DNA from: Clostridia bacterium
Lineage (GTDB): Bacteria > Bacillota > Clostridia > Oscillospirales > Acutalibacteraceae
Reading direction: 5' to 3'
NCBI GenBank assembly: GCA_017461625.1
Contig: JAFTXJ010000021.1
Location: 1-40,478, forward strand
Length of the DNA stretch: 40,478 nucleotides
In this document: piece by piece, positions 33,747-40,478 of the stretch
Position numbering within the stretch: the stretch's first letter is position 1
Layout: every line of letters starts with the position of its first letter
Translations under genes and position numbers: made by a program
The notes under the pieces: generated by a model
What the model was told of the DNA's origin: nothing
Databases searched by the model: none
What the model saw: only the letters and a program-made list of their open reading frames with translations

Positions 33747-35702
33747 TTATTTTCCTTCTCTTAATTTTTCAATTTTATCTCTTAAATAAGCCGCGTGTTC
33801 AAATTCAAGAATTTTTGCCGCTGCTTTCATTTCAGCAGTTAATTGCTTAATCATTGCTTCACGCTGTTCTCTTGTTATTCTCTTTGACGGTTTTTCAGCC
33901 TCGTGAGTTGAAATTTCAAGAATATCACGGACTTCTTTTTTGATTGTTTTGGGTATGATTCCGTGTTCTTCGTTATATTTTTGCTGTTTTTCTCTTCTTC
34001 GTGCTGTTTCTTTGATTGCACGCTCCATTGAGGGAGTAACACTGTCGGCATACATAATAACCTGACCGTCTGCATTTCGGGCGGCACGGCCGATTGTCTG
34101 AATAAGTGATGTTTCACTTCTGAGAAAGCCTTCTTTGTCGGCATCAAGAATACACACCAATGAAACCTCGGGAATATCAAGACCTTCACGCAAAAGGTTG
34201 ATACCAACAAGCACATCGAACTCACCCAAACGAAGCTCACGGATAAGCTTCATTCGTTCAATGGTTTCCACATCATAGTGCATATAACGCACTTTTATAT
34301 CAATATTTTCAAGGTAATCGGTCAAATCCTCAGCCATTTTTTTTGTAAGGGTTGTAATAAGAACTCGCTCACCTTTTTCAATTCGCTCATTTATCTGTGA
34401 AACAATGTCATCAATCTGACCGTCGGTTGGTTTAACTATAATTTCAGGGTCAAGCAAACCTGTGGGGCGTATAAGCTGCTCCGCTGTATGAGCAGATGTA
34501 GTACGTTCGAACTCACCGGGAGTTGCACTTACAAACACCTTCTGCCCTGTTTTTTGATAAAACTCTTCAAACTTCAGCGGTCGGTTATCATAAGCCGAAG
34601 GCAGACGGAAGCCGAATTTAACAAGGCTGTCTTTTCTTGAATAATCACCGCCGAACATACCTTTAACTTGAGGAAGTGTTACGTGAGATTCATCAATAAA
34701 AAGCAAAAAATCATCGGGGAAATAATCAAGCAAAGTGAACGGAGGTTCACCCGGCTTTCTGCCTGACATAATTGCAGAATAGTTTTCAATCCCTTTGCAA
34801 AATCCTGTTTCACGAAGCATTTCAATGTCATATTCCGTACGCTGTTTTATACGCTGAGCCTCAAGCAATTTACCCTCTGACTGAAAAACTTCAACCTGCT
34901 TTTGCATCTCTTCATAAATAGTGCGGATAGATTGCTCCATTTTATCGGGTGATACAACATAGTGTGATGCCGGGTAAATTGCAACATGAGAAAGAGTGTT
35001 TTTCACCTGACCTGTCAGGGCATTTATTTCACTTATACGGTCAATTTCATCGCCAAAGAACTCTACTCTTATGGCATTTTCATTAGAATAAACGGGATAA
35101 ATTTCAACCACATCACCGCGTACTCTGAATTTGTTACGTGAAAAACTGATGTCATTGCGTTCATACTGAATTTCAATCAGCTTCTGAATAAGCTCATCAC
35201 GCTCTTTGACCATACCTGTTCTCAAAGAAATTACCATACTACGGTAATCTATAGGGTCACCCAAGCTGTATATGCACGAAACACTTGCAACAATAATTAC
35301 ATCTCTTCGTTCAGAGAGTGCCGAGGTTGCCGAATGGCGAAGCTTGTCAATTTCATCATTAACTGCACTGTCTTTTTCAATATAAGTATCCGTTGTGGGA
35401 ATGTATGCTTCAGGCTGATAATAGTCATAGTAACTGACAAAATATTCTACTGCATTTTCAGGGAAGAACTCTTTAAACTCTGAGCAAAGCTGACCCGCAA
35501 GAGTCTTGTTATGAGCAAGGATAAGCGTGGGTCTGTTAAGCCTGGCAATAATATTTGCCATTGTGAAAGTTTTACCTGAACCTGTTACACCTAAAAGTGT
35601 CTGCTCACGGTTGCCGCTGTTGATGCTTTCCACAAGCTCGTCTATAGCCTGTGGCTGGTCGCCCATGGGCTGAAATTTTGAAACTAATTTAAACTTGTCC
35701 AC
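33747..35702 (-). CDS. uvrB: Excinuclease ABC subunit B
   Basis: The damage-verifying helicase-like subunit of nucleotide excision repair. The 651-residue product has Walker [15 protein letters not shown], the beta-hairpin with [20 protein letters not shown], the DEAD-like [11 protein letters not shown], helicase motif VI region [19 protein letters not shown], and the C-terminal UVR domain ([20 protein letters not shown]). It starts at GTG after AGAGGTGAG. A weak promoter (TTTATT-N17-TATAAT, 35735-35763 minus) precedes it. No GAAC-N4-GTTC LexA box is seen in the 134-base gap to the next gene. Confidence 0.97.
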   Translation of the reverse strand: MDKFKLVSKFQPMGDQPQAIDELVESINSGNREQTLLGVTGSGKTFTMANIIARLNRPTLILAHNKTLAGQLCSEFKEFFPENAVEYFVSYYDYYQPEAYIPTTDTYIEKDSAVNDEIDKLRHSATSALSERRDVIIVASVSCIYSLGDPIDYRSMVISLRTGMVKERDELIQKLIEIQYERNDISFSRNKFRVRGDVVEIYPVYSNENAIRVEFFGDEIDRISEINALTGQVKNTLSHVAIYPASHYVVSPDKMEQSIRTIYEEMQKQVEVFQSEGKLLEAQRIKQRTEYDIEMLRETGFCKGIENYSAIMSGRKPGEPPFTLLDYFPDDFLLFIDESHVTLPQVKGMFGGDYSRKDSLVKFGFRLPSAYDNRPLKFEEFYQKTGQKVFVSATPGEFERTTSAHTAEQLIRPTGLLDPEIIVKPTDGQIDDIVSQINERIEKGERVLITTLTKKMAEDLTDYLENIDIKVRYMHYDVETIERMKLIRELRLGEFDVLVGINLLREGLDIPEVSLVCILDADKEGFLRSETSLIQTIGRAARNADGQVIMYADSVTPSMERAIKETARRREKQQKYNEEHGIIPKTIKKEVRDILEISTHEAEKPSKRITREQREAMIKQLTAEMKAAAKILEFEHAAYLRDKIEKLREGK

Positions 35703-35734
35703 GCTCTCACCTCTTTGATTTTACTATCTTATTT

Positions 35735-35763
35735 ATTATAACACATATATATTTAAAAATAAA
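35735..35763 (-). promoter_or_regulatory. Possible promoter for uvrBA
   Basis: On the minus strand TATAAT (35735-35740) is preceded at 17 bases by TTTATT (35758-35763). The -10 box is perfect, but the -35 box is poor. Confidence 0.5.
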
Positions 35764-35777
35764 GATTTCATAGTGCC

Positions 35778-35806
35778 TTGACACAAAAAATTCACTAATA
35801 TATAAT
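35778..35806 (+). promoter_or_regulatory. Perfect consensus SigA promoter for the ROK/SIS operon
   Basis: TTGACA (35778-35783), exactly 17 bases, TATAAT (35801-35806). It lies 30 bases before the kinase ATG and is the best promoter match in the window, suggesting constitutively strong or tightly repressed expression. No clear operator palindrome is seen around it. Confidence 0.85.
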
Positions 35807-35836
35807 GATTTCATACTGATTCAAAGAGGCGATTCT

Positions 35837-36787
35837 ATGCTGATTTTAGGCTTTGATATTGGCGGAACAAAATGTGCCGTTATTACAGCTAAATATAACC
35901 AAAACGGTGAAATTGAAATTTTTAAAAAAGAAAAATTACCCACTGACCACACAATTTCACCGAGTGATATGATTGAAAGACTTATTGAAAAAGCTGACGG
36001 AATTCTTGACACAAAGCCTGATGCAATCGGTATTTCGTGCGGAGGTCCGTTGGATTCAAAAAAAGGTCTCATAATGAGCCCTCCCAATCTCCCCGGCTGG
36101 GACAATGTTGAAATTGTGAAGCAGATTGAAGATCATTACGGTATAAAAGCTAAATTGCAGAACGATGCCAATGCCTGTGCAATGGCTGAATGGAAATTCG
36201 GAGCAGGTAAGGGCTACAGCAATGTGATTTTCCTCACATTCGGCACAGGGCTTGGTGCAGGGCTTATTCTTGACGGTAAGCTTTACAGCGGAACAAATGA
36301 CAACGCAGGTGAGCTTGGTCACATTCGCCTTGACAGATTCGGACCCGTAGGCTACGGCAAGGCAGGATCTTTTGAAGGCTTTTGCAGTGGCGGAGGTATA
36401 GCTCAGTTGGGCTACACAAAGGCTCTTGAAAAAGTGCAGATGGGTGAATATCCCCTTTATTTCAAAAAAGGTATGACAGCAGACGACATCAGTGCAAAAT
36501 CCATAGCAGAAGCAGCTGACAAAGGCGATGAAACTGCCATTGAGGTTTACAAAATCTGCGGTGAATACCTCGGCAGAGGCCTTTCGATTGTGATTGATAT
36601 TCTTAATCCCGAAGTGATTGTACTTGGCAGCATCTTTGCAAGGTCACACCACCTGCTTTGGAACCACACAAAAGAAATCATAGAAAAAGAAGCTTTGCCT
36701 CTTTCGGCAAAATGTTGCCGTATTTTACCTGCTGAATTAGGAGAAAGCATTGGAGATTATGCCGCAATAGCTACGGCTTTGGAGTGA
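35837..36787 (+). CDS. ROK-family sugar kinase lacking the usual zinc motif
   Basis: The 316-residue product has the ROK/glucokinase phosphate loop GFDIGGTKCA at the start, catalytic D110 in QNDANACAMAEW, FGTGLGAGLILDG (ATP site) and AGELGHIRLD (E159/H162). The motif CxCGxxGCxE that binds zinc in most ROK proteins is replaced by GPVGYGKAGSFE at 169-180, with no Cys. It could phosphorylate a hexose or hexosamine. A GmhA-like SIS protein starts four bases after it, so the substrate may be related to a phosphosugar that is isomerised next (inference). It starts at ATG after AAAGAGG, behind a perfect promoter. Confidence 0.85.
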   Translation: MLILGFDIGGTKCAVITAKYNQNGEIEIFKKEKLPTDHTISPSDMIERLIEKADGILDTKPDAIGISCGGPLDSKKGLIMSPPNLPGWDNVEIVKQIEDHYGIKAKLQNDANACAMAEWKFGAGKGYSNVIFLTFGTGLGAGLILDGKLYSGTNDNAGELGHIRLDRFGPVGYGKAGSFEGFCSGGGIAQLGYTKALEKVQMGEYPLYFKKGMTADDISAKSIAEAADKGDETAIEVYKICGEYLGRGLSIVIDILNPEVIVLGSIFARSHHLLWNHTKEIIEKEALPLSAKCCRILPAELGESIGDYAAIATALE

Positions 36788-36791
36788 TAAT

Positions 36792-37418
36792 ATGTTAAAC
36801 GAGCTTATGAGCAGATACCCTGCTTTGAATGAAATAAAAGACGATATTATGAGGGCAACTGATGCAATTATAAATTGCTATGAAAACGGAGGCAAAGTGC
36901 TTCTTTGCGGCAACGGCGGCAGCTGTGCCGATTGTGAGCATATTGTTGGTGAGCTTATGAAAGGCTTTTTAAAGCTCCGTCCTATAAGCGAAGAAAAGAA
37001 ATCAGAGATGAAAGAGAACTCCCCTCTTGCAGATGATGAAATATTATCAAAACTTCAAGGCGGTCTGCCTGCAATTTCTCTGCCGTCAATGACTGCACTT
37101 AACTCTGCTTTTTGCAACGATGTTGACCCTGAGCTGATTTATGCTCAGCCACTTATGGCTCTGGGCAATGAAGGTGATATTCTCATTGCAATCAGCACCT
37201 CAGGCAATTCAAAAAATGTTTTTGGTGCAGTTAAAGTGGCGAAGGCACTGGGAGTTACCGTTATCAGCCTTACAGGCAACACAGGCGGAAAGCTGAAAGA
37301 AAATGCAGACATCTGCATCTGTGCACCCGAAAAGGAAACATTTAAAATTCAGGAATTGCATTTGCCGATTTATCATTACATCTGTGCAGAAGTTGAAGCA
37401 CACTTTTTTAAGGAATAA
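36792..37418 (+). CDS. GmhA/DiaA-type SIS-domain phosphosugar isomerase-like protein
   Basis: The 208-residue SIS protein resembles sedoheptulose 7-phosphate isomerase GmhA: GKVLLCGNGGSCADCEHIVG carries the GNGGS phosphosugar loop, followed by IAISTSGNSKNV and GVTVISLTGNTGGKL. Relative to GmhA there is an insert of about 30 residues (about 60-90, ending near LQGGLPAISL). The catalytic pair of GmhA (Glu and His of the EH and H positions) may be kept in CEH and in the C-terminal ELHLPIYH. The ribosome binding site GGAGTGA overlaps the kinase stop, so the pair is translated together. The substrate cannot be assigned. Confidence 0.8.
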   Translation: MLNELMSRYPALNEIKDDIMRATDAIINCYENGGKVLLCGNGGSCADCEHIVGELMKGFLKLRPISEEKKSEMKENSPLADDEILSKLQGGLPAISLPSMTALNSAFCNDVDPELIYAQPLMALGNEGDILIAISTSGNSKNVFGAVKVAKALGVTVISLTGNTGGKLKENADICICAPEKETFKIQELHLPIYHYICAEVEAHFFKE

Positions 37419-37451
37419 ATTTGACAAACCGGAATTTGCGGGAGTATCAAT

Positions 37452-37889
37452 ATGTATAGAGAATTGATTGAGAAGCTAATAGAAGGACATAATTGGGCAA
37501 AATTGCAAGAGCCATGTTCTGAAAATAAAATCTCTGAAGCTGAACAGTTTGTCGGATTCACATTTCCTGATGAACTTAAAAACCTGTTACATGAGACGAA
37601 TGGCGACCATTGGTTTTTGCTTTCAGCAGAAGAAATTGTTAATCATGTGAAAACTAATCGAGAGATATTTCCTGAATACTTTGAGCCGTACGAATTTGAA
37701 GAGAAAGTTAACCGCTATATTTACTTTGCCACAAATGGCTGTGGCGACTATTACTGCTATCGTGTCCTTCAAAATGGCGAAACGGATACATCAGCAATAT
37801 ATATTTGGGAGCATGAACTTTTTGAAACCCGTAAGGTTGCTGAAAATATTCCCGATTTAATAACCAGGTATTACAACGACGAGGTGTGA
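37452..37889 (+). CDS. SUKH (SMI1/KNR4) domain protein, orphan immunity-like
   Basis: This 145-residue product has the SMI1/KNR4 fold marks: ISEAEQFVGFTFPDELKNLL with ETNGDHW early, GCGDYYCY in the middle, and IYIWEHELFE near the end. SUKH proteins often act as immunity proteins to contact-dependent or polymorphic toxins, though some have other roles. No toxin, secretion signal or second immunity gene is adjacent. GGGAG lies seven bases from ATG. The 33-base gap after the SIS gene allows cotranscription, but the functions are unlikely to be related. Confidence 0.8.
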   Translation: MYRELIEKLIEGHNWAKLQEPCSENKISEAEQFVGFTFPDELKNLLHETNGDHWFLLSAEEIVNHVKTNREIFPEYFEPYEFEEKVNRYIYFATNGCGDYYCYRVLQNGETDTSAIYIWEHELFETRKVAENIPDLITRYYNDEV

Positions 37890-37938
37890 CACTGTAAAAT
37901 CCCAATTATCCATACATATCAAAATAACGGAGAATAAC

Positions 37939-38757
37939 ATGAATAACATTATAGAAATAACAGACTTTCTTGCACCTGAGCTGGATGTATATGCAAGGCT
38001 CACAGAGGTTCAGCTGTTAAACAGAGAATTCCCCGAAAAGGGCTTGTTTATAGCTGAAAGCCCGAAGGTTATTGAACGAGCACTTGACGCAGGATATGAG
38101 CCGGTCTCATGTCTTATGGAAAAAAGACATATTGAGGGCGAAGGCAAACAAATTCTTGCAAGAATAAAAGATGTTCCTGTTTTTTGTGCGGAATTTGATA
38201 TTCTTACTCAGCTTACAGGTTTCAAGCTTACAAGAGGTATGCTGTGTGCCATGAAACGAAAGCCTCTGCCTTCAGTAAGAGAATTGTGTAAAAACAAGAG
38301 AAGAATAGTTATATTGGATAAGGTTATGAATCCGACCAACGTAGGTGCAATAATCCGCTCTGCCGCGGCACTTGGAATGGATGCGGTAATTCTCACTCCC
38401 GGATGTTCAGACCCTCTGTACAGACGTGCCGCAAGAGTGAGTATGGGTACTGTGTTTCAGATTGAATGGACTTTTTCAGCTGAAGACAGCCTTGATGAAA
38501 TAAAGGCTCTCGGGTTTAAAACAGTAGCTATGGCACTAAAAGATAATTCCCTTTCTATCAACGACCCAAGGCTTACAGACGAAAACAAGCTCGCCGTCAT
38601 TATGGGAACAGAGGGTGACGGATTATCTGACCAAACCATATCTGACTGCGATTTCACAGTGAAAATTCCAATGTATCACGGTGTTGATTCGCTGAATGTT
38701 GCAGCAGCTTCCGCAGTAGCTTTTTATCAGCTCGGTAATAAACAAAACGGTGAATGA
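37939..38757 (+). CDS. TrmH/SpoU-family RNA 2'-O-methyltransferase
   Basis: The 272-residue product has an N-terminal substrate-binding region (about 1-105, with FIAESPKVIERALDAG) and the C-terminal SPOUT knot: VMNPTNVGAIIRSAAALG (motif 1), VIMGTEGDGLS (motif 2) and IPMYHGVDSLNVAAASAVA (motif 3). Such enzymes methylate ribose in tRNA or 23S rRNA (RlmB, TsnR, TrmH); the exact target is not clear. Translation begins at an ATG after CGGAG. Confidence 0.92.
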   Translation: MNNIIEITDFLAPELDVYARLTEVQLLNREFPEKGLFIAESPKVIERALDAGYEPVSCLMEKRHIEGEGKQILARIKDVPVFCAEFDILTQLTGFKLTRGMLCAMKRKPLPSVRELCKNKRRIVILDKVMNPTNVGAIIRSAAALGMDAVILTPGCSDPLYRRAARVSMGTVFQIEWTFSAEDSLDEIKALGFKTVAMALKDNSLSINDPRLTDENKLAVIMGTEGDGLSDQTISDCDFTVKIPMYHGVDSLNVAAASAVAFYQLGNKQNGE

Positions 38758-38834
38758 ACCTTCGCAAATTTCCAATACATTAAAGAAATTTAAAAATTAA
38801 ATGTGTAAGTATCTCATAAAATATAAAAACTATT

Positions 38835-38862
38835 TTGCAAATTCGTTATAGTGTGTTATAAT
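38835..38862 (+). promoter_or_regulatory. SigA-type promoter for the MFS transporter
   Basis: TTGCAA (38835-38840), a 16-base spacer and TATAAT (38857-38862), 38 bases before the ATG. AGGAGG lies between. Confidence 0.7.
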
Positions 38863-38900
38863 GGATTTGCAAAAGTTTTTTACAGGAGGAATGTAAAAAT

Positions 38901-40244
38901 ATGGAAAATAAGCTCAGTAAACGAATTTGGCTAAACATTATTATTTTCAGCTTTATGGGCGGAATTGCCTGGAACCTTGAAAACATGTATTTCAACACCT
39001 TCCTTTACGGTGAGATTTATGAAGGTGTATCAGCCACAGCCCTTGCAGGGGTTATGCCCCCAACAACAGCAATCAGCCGAATGGTTGCCCTTTCCGCAAT
39101 AACGGCAGTTGTTACCACATTTATTATGGGTACCCTCAGTGAAAAAATGAAAAAACGTAAGGTTTTTATATCTGTCGGTTACATAATATGGGGTCTTATT
39201 ACAGCAGCTTTTGGTTTTATTTCTAAAGAAAACATCGCAACAGTTTTTGGTCTCAGCGATGAAATCAAAATTCTTGCCTTTTCAATCTGGGCAGTAATTA
39301 TTATGGATATGGTTATGACCTTTATGGGCTCAACCAGTAATGACTCAGCGTTTAACGCCTGGGTAACAGACGTTACCAACCCCGCAGTCAGACCAACAGT
39401 TGAAACAGCACTTATGATTGTTGGTGTTGTTGCAATGGTTGCAGTTATGGGTGTTGGCAGTCTTGCTCAGGGTGGTGTTGTAAGCTACAAAGTATTTTTC
39501 CTCGGTCTTGGTCTTGTTGTTGCAGTTTGCGGTGTTATTGGACTTTTCACCCTTGAAGAGCCAAAAATCAAAGGCGAAAAAACAAACTCAAATTATTGGA
39601 GTGATCTTTTCTACGGTTTCAGACCGTCTGTTGTTAAAGAAAACTCAAAGCTTTATCTTGCCCTTGCCGCAGTTGGTCTTTATAATATCGCGGTTCAGGT
39701 TTTCTTCCCCTATCTTTTCGTTTATCTCGGTGAGGTTGTTCTCCCGGGTGTTGTGTTTGACGCTACAACAATCATCACCGCTGTTGTTGTAGTTGCAGCG
39801 CTTATCGCAGGCATAATTATCCTTCTCAAAGTTGCAAACAAGAGCAAAATCAAAGCACTTATTCCTACAATCATTCTTTTTATCGTAGGTCTTGCCATTC
39901 TTTCAACTTCAACAAATATTATTGTTGTGCTCATCGGCATTGCACCCACACTCATAGGCTATGTTATTCTTCAGATTCAATTAAGTGCCGCTGTGCGTGA
40001 CTTTATTCCTGAAGATAAGGTTGGTCTTTTCCAGGGTATCAGAATGATTTTTATGGTGCTTATCCCAATGGTTGTTGGCCCTATGATCGGCGACCTTGCT
40101 TGTCAGATGTCTAACCTCACAATCGTTGAATACGGCGTTGAAAAGCTTGTTCCGTCAACGAGTATGTTCCTCTTTGCATCGGTGGTTGCGGTATTTGTGT
40201 TTGTTCCCATACTTCTTCTTGCAAAGAAAAAGGCATTAAAATAA
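38901..40244 (+). CDS. Major facilitator superfamily transporter (substrate unknown)
   Basis: The 447-residue product has about 12 predicted membrane helices, with the motif A-like loop GTLSEKMKKRKVFISVGY between helices 2 and 3 and a cytoplasmic middle loop (about 220-245, with EEPKIKGEKTNS). The N-terminal FSFMGGIAWNLENMYFNTF resembles the SLC45/sugar-porter group of clostridial transporters. Substrate is not readable. It is flanked by its own promoter and terminator. AGGAGG precedes the ATG. Confidence 0.85.
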   Translation: MENKLSKRIWLNIIIFSFMGGIAWNLENMYFNTFLYGEIYEGVSATALAGVMPPTTAISRMVALSAITAVVTTFIMGTLSEKMKKRKVFISVGYIIWGLITAAFGFISKENIATVFGLSDEIKILAFSIWAVIIMDMVMTFMGSTSNDSAFNAWVTDVTNPAVRPTVETALMIVGVVAMVAVMGVGSLAQGGVVSYKVFFLGLGLVVAVCGVIGLFTLEEPKIKGEKTNSNYWSDLFYGFRPSVVKENSKLYLALAAVGLYNIAVQVFFPYLFVYLGEVVLPGVVFDATTIITAVVVVAALIAGIIILLKVANKSKIKALIPTIILFIVGLAILSTSTNIIVVLIGIAPTLIGYVILQIQLSAAVRDFIPEDKVGLFQGIRMIFMVLIPMVVGPMIGDLACQMSNLTIVEYGVEKLVPSTSMFLFASVVAVFVFVPILLLAKKKALK

Positions 40245-40259
40245 TAATTGCATTTATCA

Positions 40260-40299
40260 ACCCCACAGGAATCAAGTGTTCTTGTGGGGTTGTTTTTGT
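40260..40299 (+). terminator. Intrinsic terminator of the MFS gene
   Basis: AACCCCACAGGAA (40260-40272) pairs with 40280-40292 (13 bp with one G-T), a seven-base loop and a GTTTTTG tract. Confidence 0.85.
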
Positions 40300-40319
40300 G
40301 GTTTTTTAGATGTATAATC
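40291..40319 (+). promoter_or_regulatory. Possible promoter for the last partial gene
   Basis: TTGTTT (40291-40296), 17 bases and TATAAT (40314-40319). The -35 box overlaps the U-tract of the terminator before it. Confidence 0.5.
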
Positions 40320-40356
40320 AACTTGATAAATAAGAACTTGTAAGGAGGTTAAACAA

Positions 40357-40478
40357 ATGATTGAAATTGTAGAATATAAAGATGAATACGCAAAAGAGTT
40401 GTCTGAAATTATTTTAGACAATATGTATAAAATCAATATTAAAGATCACGGAAAAGAAGTTATTGATAGAATTTCACA
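40357..40478 (+). CDS. Probable GNAT-family N-acetyltransferase, N-terminal fragment (runs off window)
   Basis: AAGGAGG (40342-40348) lies nine bases before ATG 40357, and the frame stays open to the window end. The 40 visible residues begin MIEIVEYKDEYAKELSEIIL, resembling the first strand and helix of GNAT acetyltransferases. The acetyl-CoA site is beyond the window, so the family is only suggested. Confidence 0.5.
   Translation, partial: MIEIVEYKDEYAKELSEIILDNMYKINIKDHGKEVIDRIS

Noticed and set aside
35710-35829. Inverted repeat CCTCTTTGA (35710-35718) and TCAAAGAGG (35821-35829) as an operator
   Set aside because: Both arms are the ribosome binding regions of the two divergent genes, so the similarity is explained by their Shine-Dalgarno sequences.
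37421-37450. TTGACA at 37421 as a promoter for the SUKH gene
   Set aside because: The matching -10 (TATCAA) is poor, and transcription would begin beyond the SUKH start codon.

Overview
The window reads as chromosome from an anaerobic, endospore-forming Firmicute of class Clostridia, most likely a gut Ruminococcaceae/Oscillospiraceae-type organism (inference). The evidence is a complete spoIIIAA-AH sporulation operon, a type III glutamine synthetase, a clostridial TnpV transposon protein, an NPxTG-type wall-anchored protein, strong GGAGG ribosome binding sites, AT-rich intergenic DNA, and the gene order nusB-xseA-xseB-ispA-dxs-tlyA-nadK-argR-recN. No tRNA, rRNA, CRISPR array or prophage was seen, and no stretch over 300 bases lacks a gene.

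Region 1 (1-5993, + strand) is a nitrogen-assimilation operon cut off at its 5' end. Glutamate synthase is split into separate proteins: the tail of the glutamine amidotransferase, an FMN/ferredoxin synthase subunit, a four-cluster Fe-S protein, an FAD/NAD(P) oxidoreductase and a GXGXG subunit. A short type I glutamine synthetase and an ANTAR RNA-binding antiterminator follow. The ANTAR protein's receiver domain has lost the phospho-acceptor Asp, so it may sense something other than phosphorylation. A strong hairpin and a convergent tnpV gene close the region. The tnpV leader can fold so that its own Shine-Dalgarno sequence is paired.

Region 2 (6515-13609) holds rlmD divergent from yfbR, then glnN (a second, type III glutamine synthetase), a secreted glycoside-hydrolase-like protein, and a small surface protein with an NPSTG sorting signal.

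Region 3 (13681-27791, all - strand) is two linked blocks. The spoIIIA operon (AA to AH) encodes the mother-cell side of the engulfment feeding channel. The housekeeping operon nusB, a TsaD/Kae1 paralogue, xseA, xseB, ispA, dxs, tlyA, nadK, argR, recN follows from its own promoter. An intrinsic terminator sits directly before the nusB ribosome binding site, an attenuator-like layout.

Region 4 (27941-40478) holds a YfhO-family membrane protein facing uvrBA, then a ROK sugar kinase without the usual zinc motif paired with a GmhA-like SIS isomerase behind a perfect consensus promoter. A lone SUKH (SMI1/KNR4) protein, a TrmH-family RNA methyltransferase, an MFS transporter and the start of a probable acetyltransferase follow.
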